Assembly: GCF_008806975.1 (NCBI RefSeq)
Contig: NZ_CP031728.1
Span: forward strand, 3,369,501 to 3,433,500
Direction: 5' to 3'
Source of the DNA: Cellvibrio sp. KY-GH-1
GTDB lineage: Bacteria > Pseudomonadota > Gammaproteobacteria > Pseudomonadales > Cellvibrionaceae
Length of the DNA: 64,000 nt
A program made the position numbers and the translations under genes. The notes beneath the pieces were generated by a model. That model was not told the origin of the DNA. It saw only the letters and a list, made by a program, of their open reading frames with translations, and made no database searches. Numbering within the stretch: the stretch's first letter is position 1; each line of letters starts with the position of its first letter. This document shows positions 35,698 to 44,946 of the stretch, piece by piece.

Positions 35698-38004
35698 ATG
35701 ACCCAGGCTACGCCCGATAACAACACTGCCCCACTGCCCCGCTTGGGGCACTACCAGTTGCTGGAAATTATCGGCCGCGGCGGTATGGGTTTGGTGTACC
35801 GCGCGCGCGATACCCGCTTGGAGCGCGATGTCGCCGTTAAATGCCTGCGCACTGAATTATTCGAAGCCCACTATATTGAACGCTTCAAGCGCGAAGCCCT
35901 GCTGCTTGCCAAATTGAATCACCCCAACATTGTTCAAATTTACGATCTGATTGAAACCGCTGATCAAATGGCCTTGATCATGGAATTGGTAGATGGCCAA
36001 AACCTGCAAACTTATTTGCGCGAACACATTGTCCCCATCAAGCAGCGCTTGCAGTGGCTGACGCAAATCAGCGAGGGTCTGGCCATTGCGCACGATACCG
36101 GCATTATTCACCGGGATTTAAAAGCGGAAAATATTCTGATCAACAAACGCGGCCAGGCAAAAATTACCGATCTGGGTATCGCCAAATCGCAAGACTTTAA
36201 AGGAACCCTAACGGATCACGTGGCTGGCAGCTATTGCTCCATGTCGCCCGAGCAGGCGGTAGGCGATCCTATCAGTTTTAAAAGCGATTTATTTTCGCTC
36301 GGAATTCTCGCGTACCAATTGCTTTGCGGCGCTCATCCCTTTGGTGACACCAGCAACAAACTGCAAACCATGCAGCGGATCATCTCCCATCCACCCACCG
36401 CACCCCAGCAACACAACCCGGATTTGCCAGCAGAATTTATTGACCTGCTCGGCCAGCTGTTATCCAAAGACCCGGATAAACGCCCGGACAATACCCACTG
36501 GGTAGCGGCGCAATTTGAAAAGTTGAAAGATCTGGGTTGGCGAGAAGAGTCCCTTACCGACGACACCCAGGCACTCGCCATACCCCTGACAGCCGTCAAC
36601 AAACCCGTACGCACGCAGGACCACCCAACCTTTGAAACACGTTTTGTTGCCGCCAATAAAATGCAACCGCATTCGCGCGGGCAAGCCATTAAAAATTATC
36701 TACGCGAAAATAAAATTAGCGCCGGTGTTGGGTTATTTAGTGTTTTGATTATTGCCGCTGTTGCGATTTGGCAACTACCACTTAAGCAATTGCCAAGTGA
36801 ACAAACCGCAGCGGATGAAACCACCGAAACCAGCACGCCCTCCGAACCCTATTCGCAAGCACGTGAATTTAATAAGGGCCTGGAAGCACTCAAACTGTTT
36901 GATCGTCCGGGCAGTCTAGAGGCAGCTGAAAAAAGTTTTAACACTATTCTTTCTCACGCACCCAACAACGCTGCAGCGGTTGCGGGTTTATCGCTGGTGT
37001 ATAGCTATCGTTACAGTGGCGATAGTGAAGACCCGATTTGGATGCAAAAGGCAGATGCAAGTGCCCAGCAAGCGCTAAAACTAAACCCTCAGCTTGCGTT
37101 GGTTCATGTTGCATTAGGGCGCTTATTTACCATCAAGTCCGAGCATGAAAAAGCCTTCACAGCCTTTGCACAAGCACTAACCCTTGAGCCGAAAAACATT
37201 TTTGCATGGCGTGGCAAGGTGTCAGTATTACGATCCGCGCAGCGTTATGACGAAGCAATCGAGTTTGCCCAACAAGGGCTAAAACAATTCCCAAAAGAAC
37301 GATTTTTGTTGGACGAATTAGGCAATGTTTATATCGATTCAAACAACTACGCACAAGCAGAAGAAATTTTCCGGCTAAGCATCCAATTGCATCCTGATGC
37401 GGTTACCTCCTATGCTGGCCTTTTTATTTCACTGGAGCGTCAAAATCGTGCAGACGAAGCCATGGAGGTATTGCAGCAAGGCCTACAAATACGCTCCAGT
37501 GCTGCACTATACGGAAATTTGGGCAACGCCTTATTTATCCGAGGAGATTATTTAGGAGCTGCTTCCGCATTTGAGGCGGCAGTATCTCCCCACAAAGGCA
37601 ATCCAGGTAACTATTTAGCTTGGGCTAATTTAGCAGATGTCTTGTTATGGATTCCGGGACGGGAAGCCGAAGCGCAAAAAGCCTACCGTAAAGCACACGA
37701 CCTATTAGCACCCATTCTGTCGAGAAGCCCAAACGATGTAACAATGACTTCACGTATGGCACTCTATCTTGCTCGCCTGAATGAGCGCCAAAAGGCAGAA
37801 TTAATGTTAGAGCGTGTAATTGCACTTTCGCCAAAAAATGCCTATGTTCATTTTCGTGCAGGTTTAGCTTATGAGCTATTGGGGAACCGCGACGCAGCAG
37901 TTGCTGCATTGAAAAAAGCAATTGAACTGGGTTTTCCGACCAAGCTCATTGAAGCTGAGCCCGACCTGCTGGACTTGCGTCGCACCAGCGACATTTTTCA
38001 CTAG
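35698..38004 (+). CDS. Transmembrane Ser/Thr protein kinase with C-terminal TPR repeats
   Basis: The 768-residue protein has a Hanks-type kinase domain (about 18-280): glycine loop IIGRGGMGLVYRARD, Lys48 in VAVKCL, HRD with Asp140 (IIHRDLKAENILI), and DLG (158-160) in place of DFG; SPEQ and GILAYQLLCG are present. A single membrane segment lies near 342-362, and residues 385-760 are TPRs (e.g. FTAFAQALTLEPKNIFAWRG). This is the PknB-like layout with a periplasmic TPR domain, or an inverted arrangement. It follows the FHA gene closely and is its likely partner. Confidence 0.88.
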   Translation: MTQATPDNNTAPLPRLGHYQLLEIIGRGGMGLVYRARDTRLERDVAVKCLRTELFEAHYIERFKREALLLAKLNHPNIVQIYDLIETADQMALIMELVDGQNLQTYLREHIVPIKQRLQWLTQISEGLAIAHDTGIIHRDLKAENILINKRGQAKITDLGIAKSQDFKGTLTDHVAGSYCSMSPEQAVGDPISFKSDLFSLGILAYQLLCGAHPFGDTSNKLQTMQRIISHPPTAPQQHNPDLPAEFIDLLGQLLSKDPDKRPDNTHWVAAQFEKLKDLGWREESLTDDTQALAIPLTAVNKPVRTQDHPTFETRFVAANKMQPHSRGQAIKNYLRENKISAGVGLFSVLIIAAVAIWQLPLKQLPSEQTAADETTETSTPSEPYSQAREFNKGLEALKLFDRPGSLEAAEKSFNTILSHAPNNAAAVAGLSLVYSYRYSGDSEDPIWMQKADASAQQALKLNPQLALVHVALGRLFTIKSEHEKAFTAFAQALTLEPKNIFAWRGKVSVLRSAQRYDEAIEFAQQGLKQFPKERFLLDELGNVYIDSNNYAQAEEIFRLSIQLHPDAVTSYAGLFISLERQNRADEAMEVLQQGLQIRSSAALYGNLGNALFIRGDYLGAASAFEAAVSPHKGNPGNYLAWANLADVLLWIPGREAEAQKAYRKAHDLLAPILSRSPNDVTMTSRMALYLARLNERQKAELMLERVIALSPKNAYVHFRAGLAYELLGNRDAAVAALKKAIELGFPTKLIEAEPDLLDLRRTSDIFH

Positions 38005-38066
38005 TTGATCGCTATTCAAGAATAGTAACTGTCAGTAATCAACACCCAATAAAGAAGGAAAAAGAA

Positions 38067-38486
38067 ATGGCCGATTATAGTTTTGCATTACTTTTCAATA
38101 AAAAACCCAAGAAAAATGTAGTCACCGATACCGATTTTCAGGTAACTAATTTAACAACAAAAGAGCCTCTACCAACCAATCAAATGCCGGAGGAGTTTTT
38201 ACCTGGCGACACCATTACATTTGTTGTAGCTAACAGCACCAAGTGCAGCGAAATCAATAGCGCGTTATATACATCTTATCCGGTCAACGGCTCTCTGGGC
38301 CCAAGCCCCTTTGCACCACCTTATGACAGAGCAAGCATTGATTTTATTGCGGAAGATTTATTTGGAAAACCGCTGGAAGTTGCTCGCGAGCGCAAGGGGT
38401 CTTGGATATTTCATCTACTTGGGCTATACACATACAAGGGCAAAAAAGCTGCCTATTACCTTGATCCTGAAGTAACGACGGGTTAA
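38067..38486 (+). CDS. Hypothetical protein downstream of the Ser/Thr kinase
   Basis: A 139-residue protein with no signal peptide and no family I recognise. It is beta-rich with a charged N-terminus (MADYSFALLFNKKPKKNVV) and a conserved-looking middle (SSYPVNGSLGPSPF-like, PFAPPYDRASIDF). It begins 62 bp after the kinase with AAGGAAAAAG upstream and is more AT-rich than its neighbours. It may be a substrate or partner of the kinase/FHA pair. Confidence 0.6.
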   Translation: MADYSFALLFNKKPKKNVVTDTDFQVTNLTTKEPLPTNQMPEEFLPGDTITFVVANSTKCSEINSALYTSYPVNGSLGPSPFAPPYDRASIDFIAEDLFGKPLEVARERKGSWIFHLLGLYTYKGKKAAYYLDPEVTTG

Positions 38487-38513
38487 TCAGCCCCGTAATT
38501 GATTAGTTCCGTA

Positions 38514-38537
38514 TGCACTCGCTTACTCAGGAGTGCA
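38514..38537. repeat. Inverted repeat between convergent genes
   Basis: TGCACTC and GAGTGCA form a 7-bp stem with a 10-nt loop at the convergent ends of the 38067 and 38527 genes. There is no T-run, so a terminator role is weak. Confidence 0.35.
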
Positions 38538-39807
38538 CTGCGGCCTCACCCACCAAACTTACAGGTTTTATTTTTAACTCCCGCTCAATCACATCACAGG
38601 CATCTACAATCGCGCGGCTGTTGTTAACATCTTCCGCGTAGAAGCGCAGGGCTTTAGAGCTTTTAGCTTTCTGCAGCATATTGCCGATCATTGGCGCAAC
38701 CACCTCTGCCTTAAATTGCTCCGGCATTACATAAGTGCCCAAGCCTAATTTATAGATGCGATCCGCATTATCCGGTTGATCGTATTTGATCGGGCGAATC
38801 AACTGCGGGATTCCGGCTTTAATGGCTTGTGCGGTGGTGCCCATGCCACCGTGATGAACAATTGCCAGGGCTTTTGAGAGGGCGTGTTCAAAATCGATGT
38901 AATCCAGATGCAGGCAGAGTGAAGAACCTTGCAAAATTTCTGCACCGCTGGCGCCACCGACAAATACACCGGGCACTTGCAGTTGCTCGCAAATTTTTCG
39001 TCCTTCGGTAAATAATTCCACCACATCTTTCACACCGGTGCCAGACGTAAAAATCAGCGGTGCGCCCTGCTGTTCAATGAAGCGATCCAACTCATTGCGG
39101 CTCTGATTACTCGCGCGATTTTGTAGCGGGAAGCCCACCAGTTTTAAATTGGTTGGCCAATCCTTAGCAGGCATACCAAACCATTCCGGAAAAAAACCGA
39201 GCTGTAAAACCGCATTGGATTGCGTTTGAAAGGTCAGCGAGCAACCCAGGCGTTGGCGGGTAGCCAAATAGGCTTGGGTATGTTCCATCCGGCAAAATAC
39301 CTTAAAGCGGGTTTTGCGATTGCGGCGTAACAAAAAGCGCACGATAAAGCGCGGGATACGTTTGGGAATAGCCCACTTCATCGGTGCCGGTGGGCTGTAG
39401 GCAGAAAAAACAATATTGGGCGATAACAACATTTTTACATAAGGAAGGCGAAACTTTTCTGCCGCTGCCGCTGCACCGTTTTCTTCACCCAGCGCAAGAA
39501 CCAGTACGTTCTTTCCGACCAGGCTTTTCACAAAGTTAAATGCCGGTTCAAACGCAGGAGCATGATAGTGCTCAAAGTTATCCACGTGATTTCTGGATTC
39601 CCAGGCCGTCACGCTGTTACCCAGGTGATATTGCTCAAGCGTGCCCACCGAAATAAATTCAAGGCCCGCCGCGGACACTCGCGCTTGAAAGTAATCATTG
39701 GTTAAAAAACTGACGCGATACCCGCGCCGCATTAACTCAATTCCCAGCGCGACCATGGGGTCTATATCTCCGCCGGTGCCCAGCGCATAAATCACAACCT
39801 GTTCCAT
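38527..39807 (-). CDS. GT1-family glycosyltransferase (UGT/MGT-like)
   Basis: A 426-residue GT-B enzyme with ATG 39807 placed after AGGAG (5 bp) and an N-terminal VVIYALGTGGDIDP motif; the longer start is not needed. The C-terminal nucleotide-sugar binding motif is AIVHHGGMGTTAQAIKAGIPQLIRP with DQPDNADRIYKLGLG, typical of sterol/macrolide-type glucosyltransferases and rhamnosyltransferases such as RhlB. Acceptor unknown; a hydrophobic small molecule is most likely. Confidence 0.85.
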   Translation of the reverse strand: MEQVVIYALGTGGDIDPMVALGIELMRRGYRVSFLTNDYFQARVSAAGLEFISVGTLEQYHLGNSVTAWESRNHVDNFEHYHAPAFEPAFNFVKSLVGKNVLVLALGEENGAAAAAEKFRLPYVKMLLSPNIVFSAYSPPAPMKWAIPKRIPRFIVRFLLRRNRKTRFKVFCRMEHTQAYLATRQRLGCSLTFQTQSNAVLQLGFFPEWFGMPAKDWPTNLKLVGFPLQNRASNQSRNELDRFIEQQGAPLIFTSGTGVKDVVELFTEGRKICEQLQVPGVFVGGASGAEILQGSSLCLHLDYIDFEHALSKALAIVHHGGMGTTAQAIKAGIPQLIRPIKYDQPDNADRIYKLGLGTYVMPEQFKAEVVAPMIGNMLQKAKSSKALRFYAEDVNNSRAIVDACDVIERELKIKPVSLVGEAAVHS

Positions 39808-39892
39808 AAGACTCCTGAAGGCCTGCACACGGGTGGTGTTTCTAACAAATATTTGCCACTAATAAACCTTTACCTGCGGTATCCACCTGGCA

Positions 39893-41098
39893 TTACCCTT
39901 CGGCCACTACCGGTTCCGGATTTTGACGATATTCCGACGGCGTTTTGCCGACCAATTTTTTAAAGAAGGTGTTGAATACCGATTTGCTGTTAAAGCCTAC
40001 TTCCAGATAAATATCGGTAATGGTTTTTTCTTTGTTGGCGGGATCCAGCAACCGCTTTTGCGCTTCTTCGATGCGATAACCATTCACGAACTCGTAAAAA
40101 TTCAAATTGAAGTGGCGGTTGATGATCATGGATAAATCTTTCGCAGCTATGCCGAGGGTATCCGCCAGCATATCCAGCGTTAGCTCTGGATTGAGGTAGG
40201 TTTTCTGGCTGCGCATAATGCCATCGATTTTGGCCGCATATTCTGGATTGAGCAGTTTTTCCTGGGTAGATTTTTTCGGCGGCTCTTTGACCTCCTTTTG
40301 TTTCACCGCTTCAAAATTGCTGAAGTAGCGCATGCTGGTAAACACCAGGGTACACACCAGGAAGAAGAGCGTGTAGTTGCCACTCAGGCCGATGTATTCA
40401 ATGGCATTCCCTTTCGGATTGGGGTGTTGGAAGTCGTACCCGGTGAGGTAACCGATCACCTTGGCGAAGGCGAGTACTTCGTGCATAAGGGTGATCACCA
40501 TAAACCCAACCACCAGAATCTTAAGCCAGAGGATATCCACCTTTTCCACGTTGGAGTGGGTGGTTTTGAGAATATCCTTGTATTTGAAGATCAACAGCAA
40601 GGCGGCAGCGCAGTAAATGATGCGCAGGGTTTTGCACAGTAGCTCAGCGGTGATGTAGCCGCCGCTGTAAACAAAGGCCTCGGTATTGATCCACTCCAGC
40701 CGCACCTGCGCCGGGTAGCGGTAAAACCCCACCACCATAAAGAGGGCAAATAACCCCAGTGGAATCAGGTGCAGGTAATCTTTGGGGCGCAGATGGAAAT
40801 CGCGAAACACCAGCGATTTCACATAAAAATAAAGCAGTACCGCATCCAGAAAGTAGGCAAAACCACCAATAAAGTAGATACCCGGAACATTTTCCCGTAC
40901 GTGCAACTTAAATTCGGCGCCCCAGAGAATGAGTTCGTGCAACGGAATGAAGGCGTGCGCGACCAGAAAAGCCGCAAGGAAATAGTTGCTGGTGTTGTGC
41001 GGCGGGTTAGTCACTATGAGTAGTAACGCGAATAGACAGCATAGTGTCGCTGTCATTAGCAGGATTACGTCGTGAAAGTTAAATACGACAAAGTTCAT
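39893..41098 (-). CDS. AraC-family regulator with N-terminal membrane domain
   Basis: The 401-residue protein has about seven hydrophobic segments in residues 1-265 and an AraC-type double helix-turn-helix at about 290-390 (LTLDMLADTLGIAAKDLSMI, then ITDIYLEVGFNSKSVFNTFF and KKLVGKTPSEYR). Membrane-anchored AraC regulators of this type occur in carbohydrate-degrading gammaproteobacteria and Bacteroidetes. It is divergent from the GH5 gene at 41461 with a 362-bp gap and is a plausible regulator of it. Confidence 0.85.
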   Translation of the reverse strand: MNFVVFNFHDVILLMTATLCCLFALLLIVTNPPHNTSNYFLAAFLVAHAFIPLHELILWGAEFKLHVRENVPGIYFIGGFAYFLDAVLLYFYVKSLVFRDFHLRPKDYLHLIPLGLFALFMVVGFYRYPAQVRLEWINTEAFVYSGGYITAELLCKTLRIIYCAAALLLIFKYKDILKTTHSNVEKVDILWLKILVVGFMVITLMHEVLAFAKVIGYLTGYDFQHPNPKGNAIEYIGLSGNYTLFFLVCTLVFTSMRYFSNFEAVKQKEVKEPPKKSTQEKLLNPEYAAKIDGIMRSQKTYLNPELTLDMLADTLGIAAKDLSMIINRHFNLNFYEFVNGYRIEEAQKRLLDPANKEKTITDIYLEVGFNSKSVFNTFFKKLVGKTPSEYRQNPEPVVAEG

Positions 41099-41216
41099 TG
41101 AAGCTCCCCTGTGTTTCTTATAGCGCGCGAATGTGGCGTGTGTTTGGGTTGATCGCGCTTTGGTTTTGTCACCGGGATACTATAGAAGATAACTGACAGG
41201 GGCTAGCGGAAATGAG

Positions 41217-41288
41217 GTTCGAGGTTTTTTCCCCTGCTCGAACCCGTTCGCATCGTGATTTTTTTGAGTATCACTTTTGCTCTCGAAC
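41217..41288. promoter_or_regulatory. GTTCGAG/CTCGAAC palindromic element upstream of GH5
   Basis: GTTCGAG (41217-41223) and CTCGAAC (41237-41243) form a spaced inverted repeat, and CTCGAAC recurs at 41282-41288. The 8-mer GGTTCGAG is shared with the region upstream of the second GH5 gene at 49556. A binding site for a common regulator is inferred. Confidence 0.45.
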
Positions 41289-41460
41289 GACAGGCGCCCC
41301 GGCTCCCACCTAGATTTGCACCCAACGAAAACCAGACCAGAACAATAACGGAGTGGTGCAGGTCCAGGGATAGATGTACTTAGGCGCGAGCAGCGCAGAA
41401 GAGCAATCGGCAGCGGGCTTTCGTACTCATGCAATAACAATAACTTTATGGGTATCAACT

Positions 41461-43581
41461 ATGAACACAACCCTGATCGGCCGTTTGCCTGGCAAATGGT
41501 CTGCGCTCGCACTGGGCCTAAGCAGTGCACTCCTCGGTCAAACCGCCTTCGCCCAAGCAACATTACCGGCCACCATTCAGGCGGAAGCCTATAGCCATAT
41601 GAATGGCGTGCAGTTGGAAACCACCAGCGATACCGGTGGCGGCCAAAACGTAGGTTGGATCGATACCAACGACTGGCTCTCCTATGCCAACAACCCGGTC
41701 AATATCCCCACCAGTGGTGCTTATGATGTGGAATACCGGGTAGCGAGCCTGGGCGGTGGCGGCACCATCCGCCTGGAAGAAGCCGGTGGTTCAGCTAATT
41801 ACGGCACCATTAATGTCGCCAGCACCGGTGGCTGGCAGACCTGGACGACCATCAAGCAACGCGTGACCCTGAGTGCCGGCACGCATCGCTTTGGAGTGGC
41901 CGTTCCAGCCGGCGGTTTTAACCTCAACTGGTTCAAAATCGTCCCGGTACAGACCCAAAGCTGGACGCCGCTGCCGCGCGTAAAACAAAGTGGTCACCTG
42001 TGGGTAAATGCGGCAACCAACCAACGTGTAGACCTGCGCGGTACCAATCTGGGCAACTGGTTGATCCAGGAGTTCTGGATGATGGGCGGCATTATGTCCA
42101 CCAACAACGGCGGTATTAACGACCAGTGCACCCTCGAATCGACGCTCGCCCAGCGCTTCGGCAATACCGAAAAAGAGCGCTTGATGAAGGTATTCCGCAG
42201 CAATTACATCACCACCCGCGACTTCGACATGATGAAGGCGATGGGCATGAACGTAATCCGCATTCCCTTCCTTTACAGCTTGATCGAAGACGAATACAAC
42301 CCTTACAACCTGCGCTCAGACGCATGGCAGTATCTGGATTGGGCGATTGATGAAGCCGAAAAACGCGGCATGTACACCATCATCGATCTGCACGGTGCCG
42401 TGGGCGGCCAAGCAGCAGCCTCTGAACAGCACGACGGTTGTATAGGTGCGGCGCAACTCTGGACCAACGCCAACTACTGGGATAGAACCAAGTGGCTGTG
42501 GGACATGATCGCGCAGAAATATCGCGGCCGCTCTGCAGTCGTTGCTTATGACTTGCTCAACGAGCCATGGGGCACTGATGCGACCACGCTTGCCAACCGT
42601 TCTTACGAACTGTTTAACGTAGTGCGCGCGAAAGATCCGGACACCATCATTCTGTTGCCAGGCCACAACTCGGGTATTGATGCCTATGGCAACCCCAACA
42701 GTCGCGGCCTAACCAACGTCTCTACCTGGATGCACTTCTACCCTGGCTTGTGGGGCTGGAATGACACAGCCGCTTACGGCGCTGGCCAAGCCAACATGTA
42801 CGCCAATTGGCTGCACTGCAATCAGAACGGTTCAGGGGAAAGCTGCGACTGGCGCAACAAGATCACCGGAATTTCAACACCCTTCTTAGTGGGTGAATTC
42901 CAGCCATGGACCCTGCTCGGCTCTTACGGCGGCCAAATGACGCGCAAAGCCTACGACATTTACAACAGCTACGGCTGGGCCGCCACCAACTGGGCCTGGA
43001 AAACCACTTCTTCCGGTGGCTCCAACGGCGATACCAGCGGCTGGGCTTGGGGCATGATCACCAACGCCAGCAATGGCGGTGGCATGAGCGGCATCAACGT
43101 AAGCACGGCGAGCGCCGCGCAAATCGAAAGTTGGTTTAAACAATTCAGCACCCAACCCTTAGTGCGCAATGAAAGCATCGCCTATTGGATGAACTGGAAA
43201 GCGCAAACTGGTCAACGCGTCGAAGCAGAAATGTTTAAAGATCACAGCGGCATTCGTATGGAAACCACCACCGATGCCGGCGGCGGTTTTAACGCGGGCA
43301 GCACTGACGATAACGATTGGATGAGCTATCCCATCAACATTCCAACTGCCGGCAACTACACCTTTGAGGTGCGCGTTGCATCGCCCTACAGCGGCGGTAC
43401 TTTGGTGCTGAGCAGAAACGGATCTGACCTGGGTGTGGTAACTGTGCCCAACACCGGCGGCTGGCAAAACTGGCAGACGGTTTCCATCACCGTGAACTTG
43501 CAAGCGGGTCAGCAGGACCTGGCGATCTTCGTGAGAAAGGGCGGTTGGAATATCAACTGGTGGCAGCTCACTAAACAGTAA
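41461..43581 (+). CDS. Secreted GH5 glycoside hydrolase with N- and C-terminal CBM6
   Basis: The ATG at 41461 begins a Sec signal peptide (MNTTLIGRLPGKWSALAL..., ending AFAQA); the frame is open further upstream but not coding. Residues about 30-165 are a CBM6 (QAEAYSHMNGVQLE, TSDTGGGQNVGWI, GFNLNWFKI). Residues about 170-615 are a GH5 barrel with acid/base Glu368 (LNEPWG) and nucleophile Glu479 (VGEFQPW). RGTNLGNWLIQEFWMMGG at the start resembles exo-beta-glucanase-type GH5 enzymes. A second CBM6 (about 585-706) ends NINWWQLTKQ. The substrate is probably a beta-1,3/1,6-glucan, inferred from the GH30 neighbour. Confidence 0.88.
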   Translation: MNTTLIGRLPGKWSALALGLSSALLGQTAFAQATLPATIQAEAYSHMNGVQLETTSDTGGGQNVGWIDTNDWLSYANNPVNIPTSGAYDVEYRVASLGGGGTIRLEEAGGSANYGTINVASTGGWQTWTTIKQRVTLSAGTHRFGVAVPAGGFNLNWFKIVPVQTQSWTPLPRVKQSGHLWVNAATNQRVDLRGTNLGNWLIQEFWMMGGIMSTNNGGINDQCTLESTLAQRFGNTEKERLMKVFRSNYITTRDFDMMKAMGMNVIRIPFLYSLIEDEYNPYNLRSDAWQYLDWAIDEAEKRGMYTIIDLHGAVGGQAAASEQHDGCIGAAQLWTNANYWDRTKWLWDMIAQKYRGRSAVVAYDLLNEPWGTDATTLANRSYELFNVVRAKDPDTIILLPGHNSGIDAYGNPNSRGLTNVSTWMHFYPGLWGWNDTAAYGAGQANMYANWLHCNQNGSGESCDWRNKITGISTPFLVGEFQPWTLLGSYGGQMTRKAYDIYNSYGWAATNWAWKTTSSGGSNGDTSGWAWGMITNASNGGGMSGINVSTASAAQIESWFKQFSTQPLVRNESIAYWMNWKAQTGQRVEAEMFKDHSGIRMETTTDAGGGFNAGSTDDNDWMSYPINIPTAGNYTFEVRVASPYSGGTLVLSRNGSDLGVVTVPNTGGWQNWQTVSITVNLQAGQQDLAIFVRKGGWNINWWQLTKQ

Positions 43582-43609
43582 TCCTCTCGATTAGTGTCAG
43601 GTTGCTTTG

Positions 43610-43638
43610 ACCGGCGTAGCAATGCGCCGGTTGTTTTT
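43610..43638 (+). terminator. Terminator after the first GH5 gene
   Basis: ACCGGCG and CGCCGGT enclose an 8-nt loop and are followed by TGTTTTT, 28 bp after the GH5 stop codon. Confidence 0.7.
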
Positions 43639-43736
43639 ACCCCTGGCTTGAAGTGTTTTTTCGTTAATGTTTTTCTCCATGGCCTTTCGTTACATAGGGT
43701 TGATTGAAGCCAACCCCTTTTGTAATGAGCTCTCTT

Positions 43737-43762
43737 GCCGGTGCTTGCACCGGCTTTTTTTT
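43737..43762 (+). terminator. Second terminator, 100 bp further downstream
   Basis: GCCGGTG and CACCGGC form a stem with a 4-nt loop, followed by TTTTTTTT. The 100-bp stretch between the two terminators has a GGGTTG/CAACCC hairpin and no ORF; either the second is a back-up terminator or a small RNA ends here. Within the 335-bp gap to the next gene I see nothing else. Confidence 0.8.
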
Positions 43763-43916
43763 GCCCATTATTCGCGTGTAAGCATTTGTACTAAACTGCG
43801 CCGCCCGTTGCTAAAGAATCGTATCAAGTTCGCAATTTCGATCAGGACAGAAGCGCCTAACGAGCGCACTATGATCCTCACCTAAAGCGCCACCCAAGAA
43901 TGTCTGAACGATCGCT

Positions 43917-44792
43917 ATGAACGAAAACAGAAAATCCATCTACAGCTACGACCAACGCATCGCTCGCGTGTGCGAATTCGTTTATCAGAACCTCGATAAG
44001 GAATTAACCCTTGAGCAAATGAGTGAGGTAGCTGCATTTTCCAAATTCCATTTTCACCGCGTGTTTTCTGCCTACACGGGGATGAGCGCAACCAAATTTC
44101 TTCAGCTGGCGCGACTCAGGCGCGCATCATTTCGTCTGGCGTTCGAACCGCAGAAAAAGATAATCGATATTGCTTATGAAGCAGGTTTCGACAGCCCCGA
44201 AGCTTTTGCGCGCGCATTCAAACGCACCTTTGATCAATCGCCAACAGACTTCAGGGCAGAACCTAAATGGCCCGAATGGCATTTGCGCTTTCAATTCCAA
44301 CCCCAACCGAGCGGAGAAATTCCGATGAACGTCACTATTGTCAATTTTGAAACCACCACAGTGGCACTGATCGAACACTTGGGCCCACCAGAAAAGGTCT
44401 TGGAGACAGCGGGAAAATTTATTGCGTGGCGCAAAGCTACCGGGCTTTCACCCGTTAAGACCAGTAAAACCTTTGGCATTCCCTACAGCGACCCGAGCAA
44501 TACCGAACCGGAAAAATTTCGTTGGGATGTTTGCGGCAGTATCGATACCGATGTTCCCGCCAACGATTACGGCGTAAAAGCCGGTGTTATTCCCGGCGGC
44601 AAATGCGCCGTGATTCGCCACCAGGGCAGCCACAGCACACTGGGCACCAGCATCTACGCGTTTTATCGCGAATGGCTACCAAACAGCGGCGAAGAAGTGC
44701 GGGACTTTCCCTGCTTTTTTCACTACCTCAATTTTGTTCACGAAGTTGATGAATGTGATCTACAAACGGATATTTATTTTCCCCTCAGGTAA
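43917..44792 (+). CDS. AraC-family regulator with GyrI-like effector domain
   Basis: The 291-residue protein begins with the AraC double helix-turn-helix (residues about 10-115: LEQMSEVAAFSKFHFHRVF, IDIAYEAGFDSPEAFARAFK). Residues 135-291 are a GyrI/Rob-type effector-binding domain (VTIVNFETTTVALIEHLGPP and GGKCAVIRHQGSH), which binds amphipathic drugs or small ligands. It may control the neighbouring transport-sensing or glucanase genes, or a detoxification response. Confidence 0.85.
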   Translation: MNENRKSIYSYDQRIARVCEFVYQNLDKELTLEQMSEVAAFSKFHFHRVFSAYTGMSATKFLQLARLRRASFRLAFEPQKKIIDIAYEAGFDSPEAFARAFKRTFDQSPTDFRAEPKWPEWHLRFQFQPQPSGEIPMNVTIVNFETTTVALIEHLGPPEKVLETAGKFIAWRKATGLSPVKTSKTFGIPYSDPSNTEPEKFRWDVCGSIDTDVPANDYGVKAGVIPGGKCAVIRHQGSHSTLGTSIYAFYREWLPNSGEEVRDFPCFFHYLNFVHEVDECDLQTDIYFPLR

Positions 44793-44946
44793 TCCCTGGC
44801 TTGCTGGAAACCCTATGGGCCAAGATTCGTAGCGCCTAACAGCAATCACCTGCGGCAACCAAAAATGCGCCGCCACCACCCGGCGGCGGCCCTCGCACAA
44901 ACGGTTAAGTTGCATTCAACCTGCCAGCAACTAGACTCAAAAACAC

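Noticed and set aside
38514..38537. Inverted repeat as terminator between the unknown protein and the glycosyltransferase gene
   Set aside because: No T-run on either strand, so it is listed only as a repeat.
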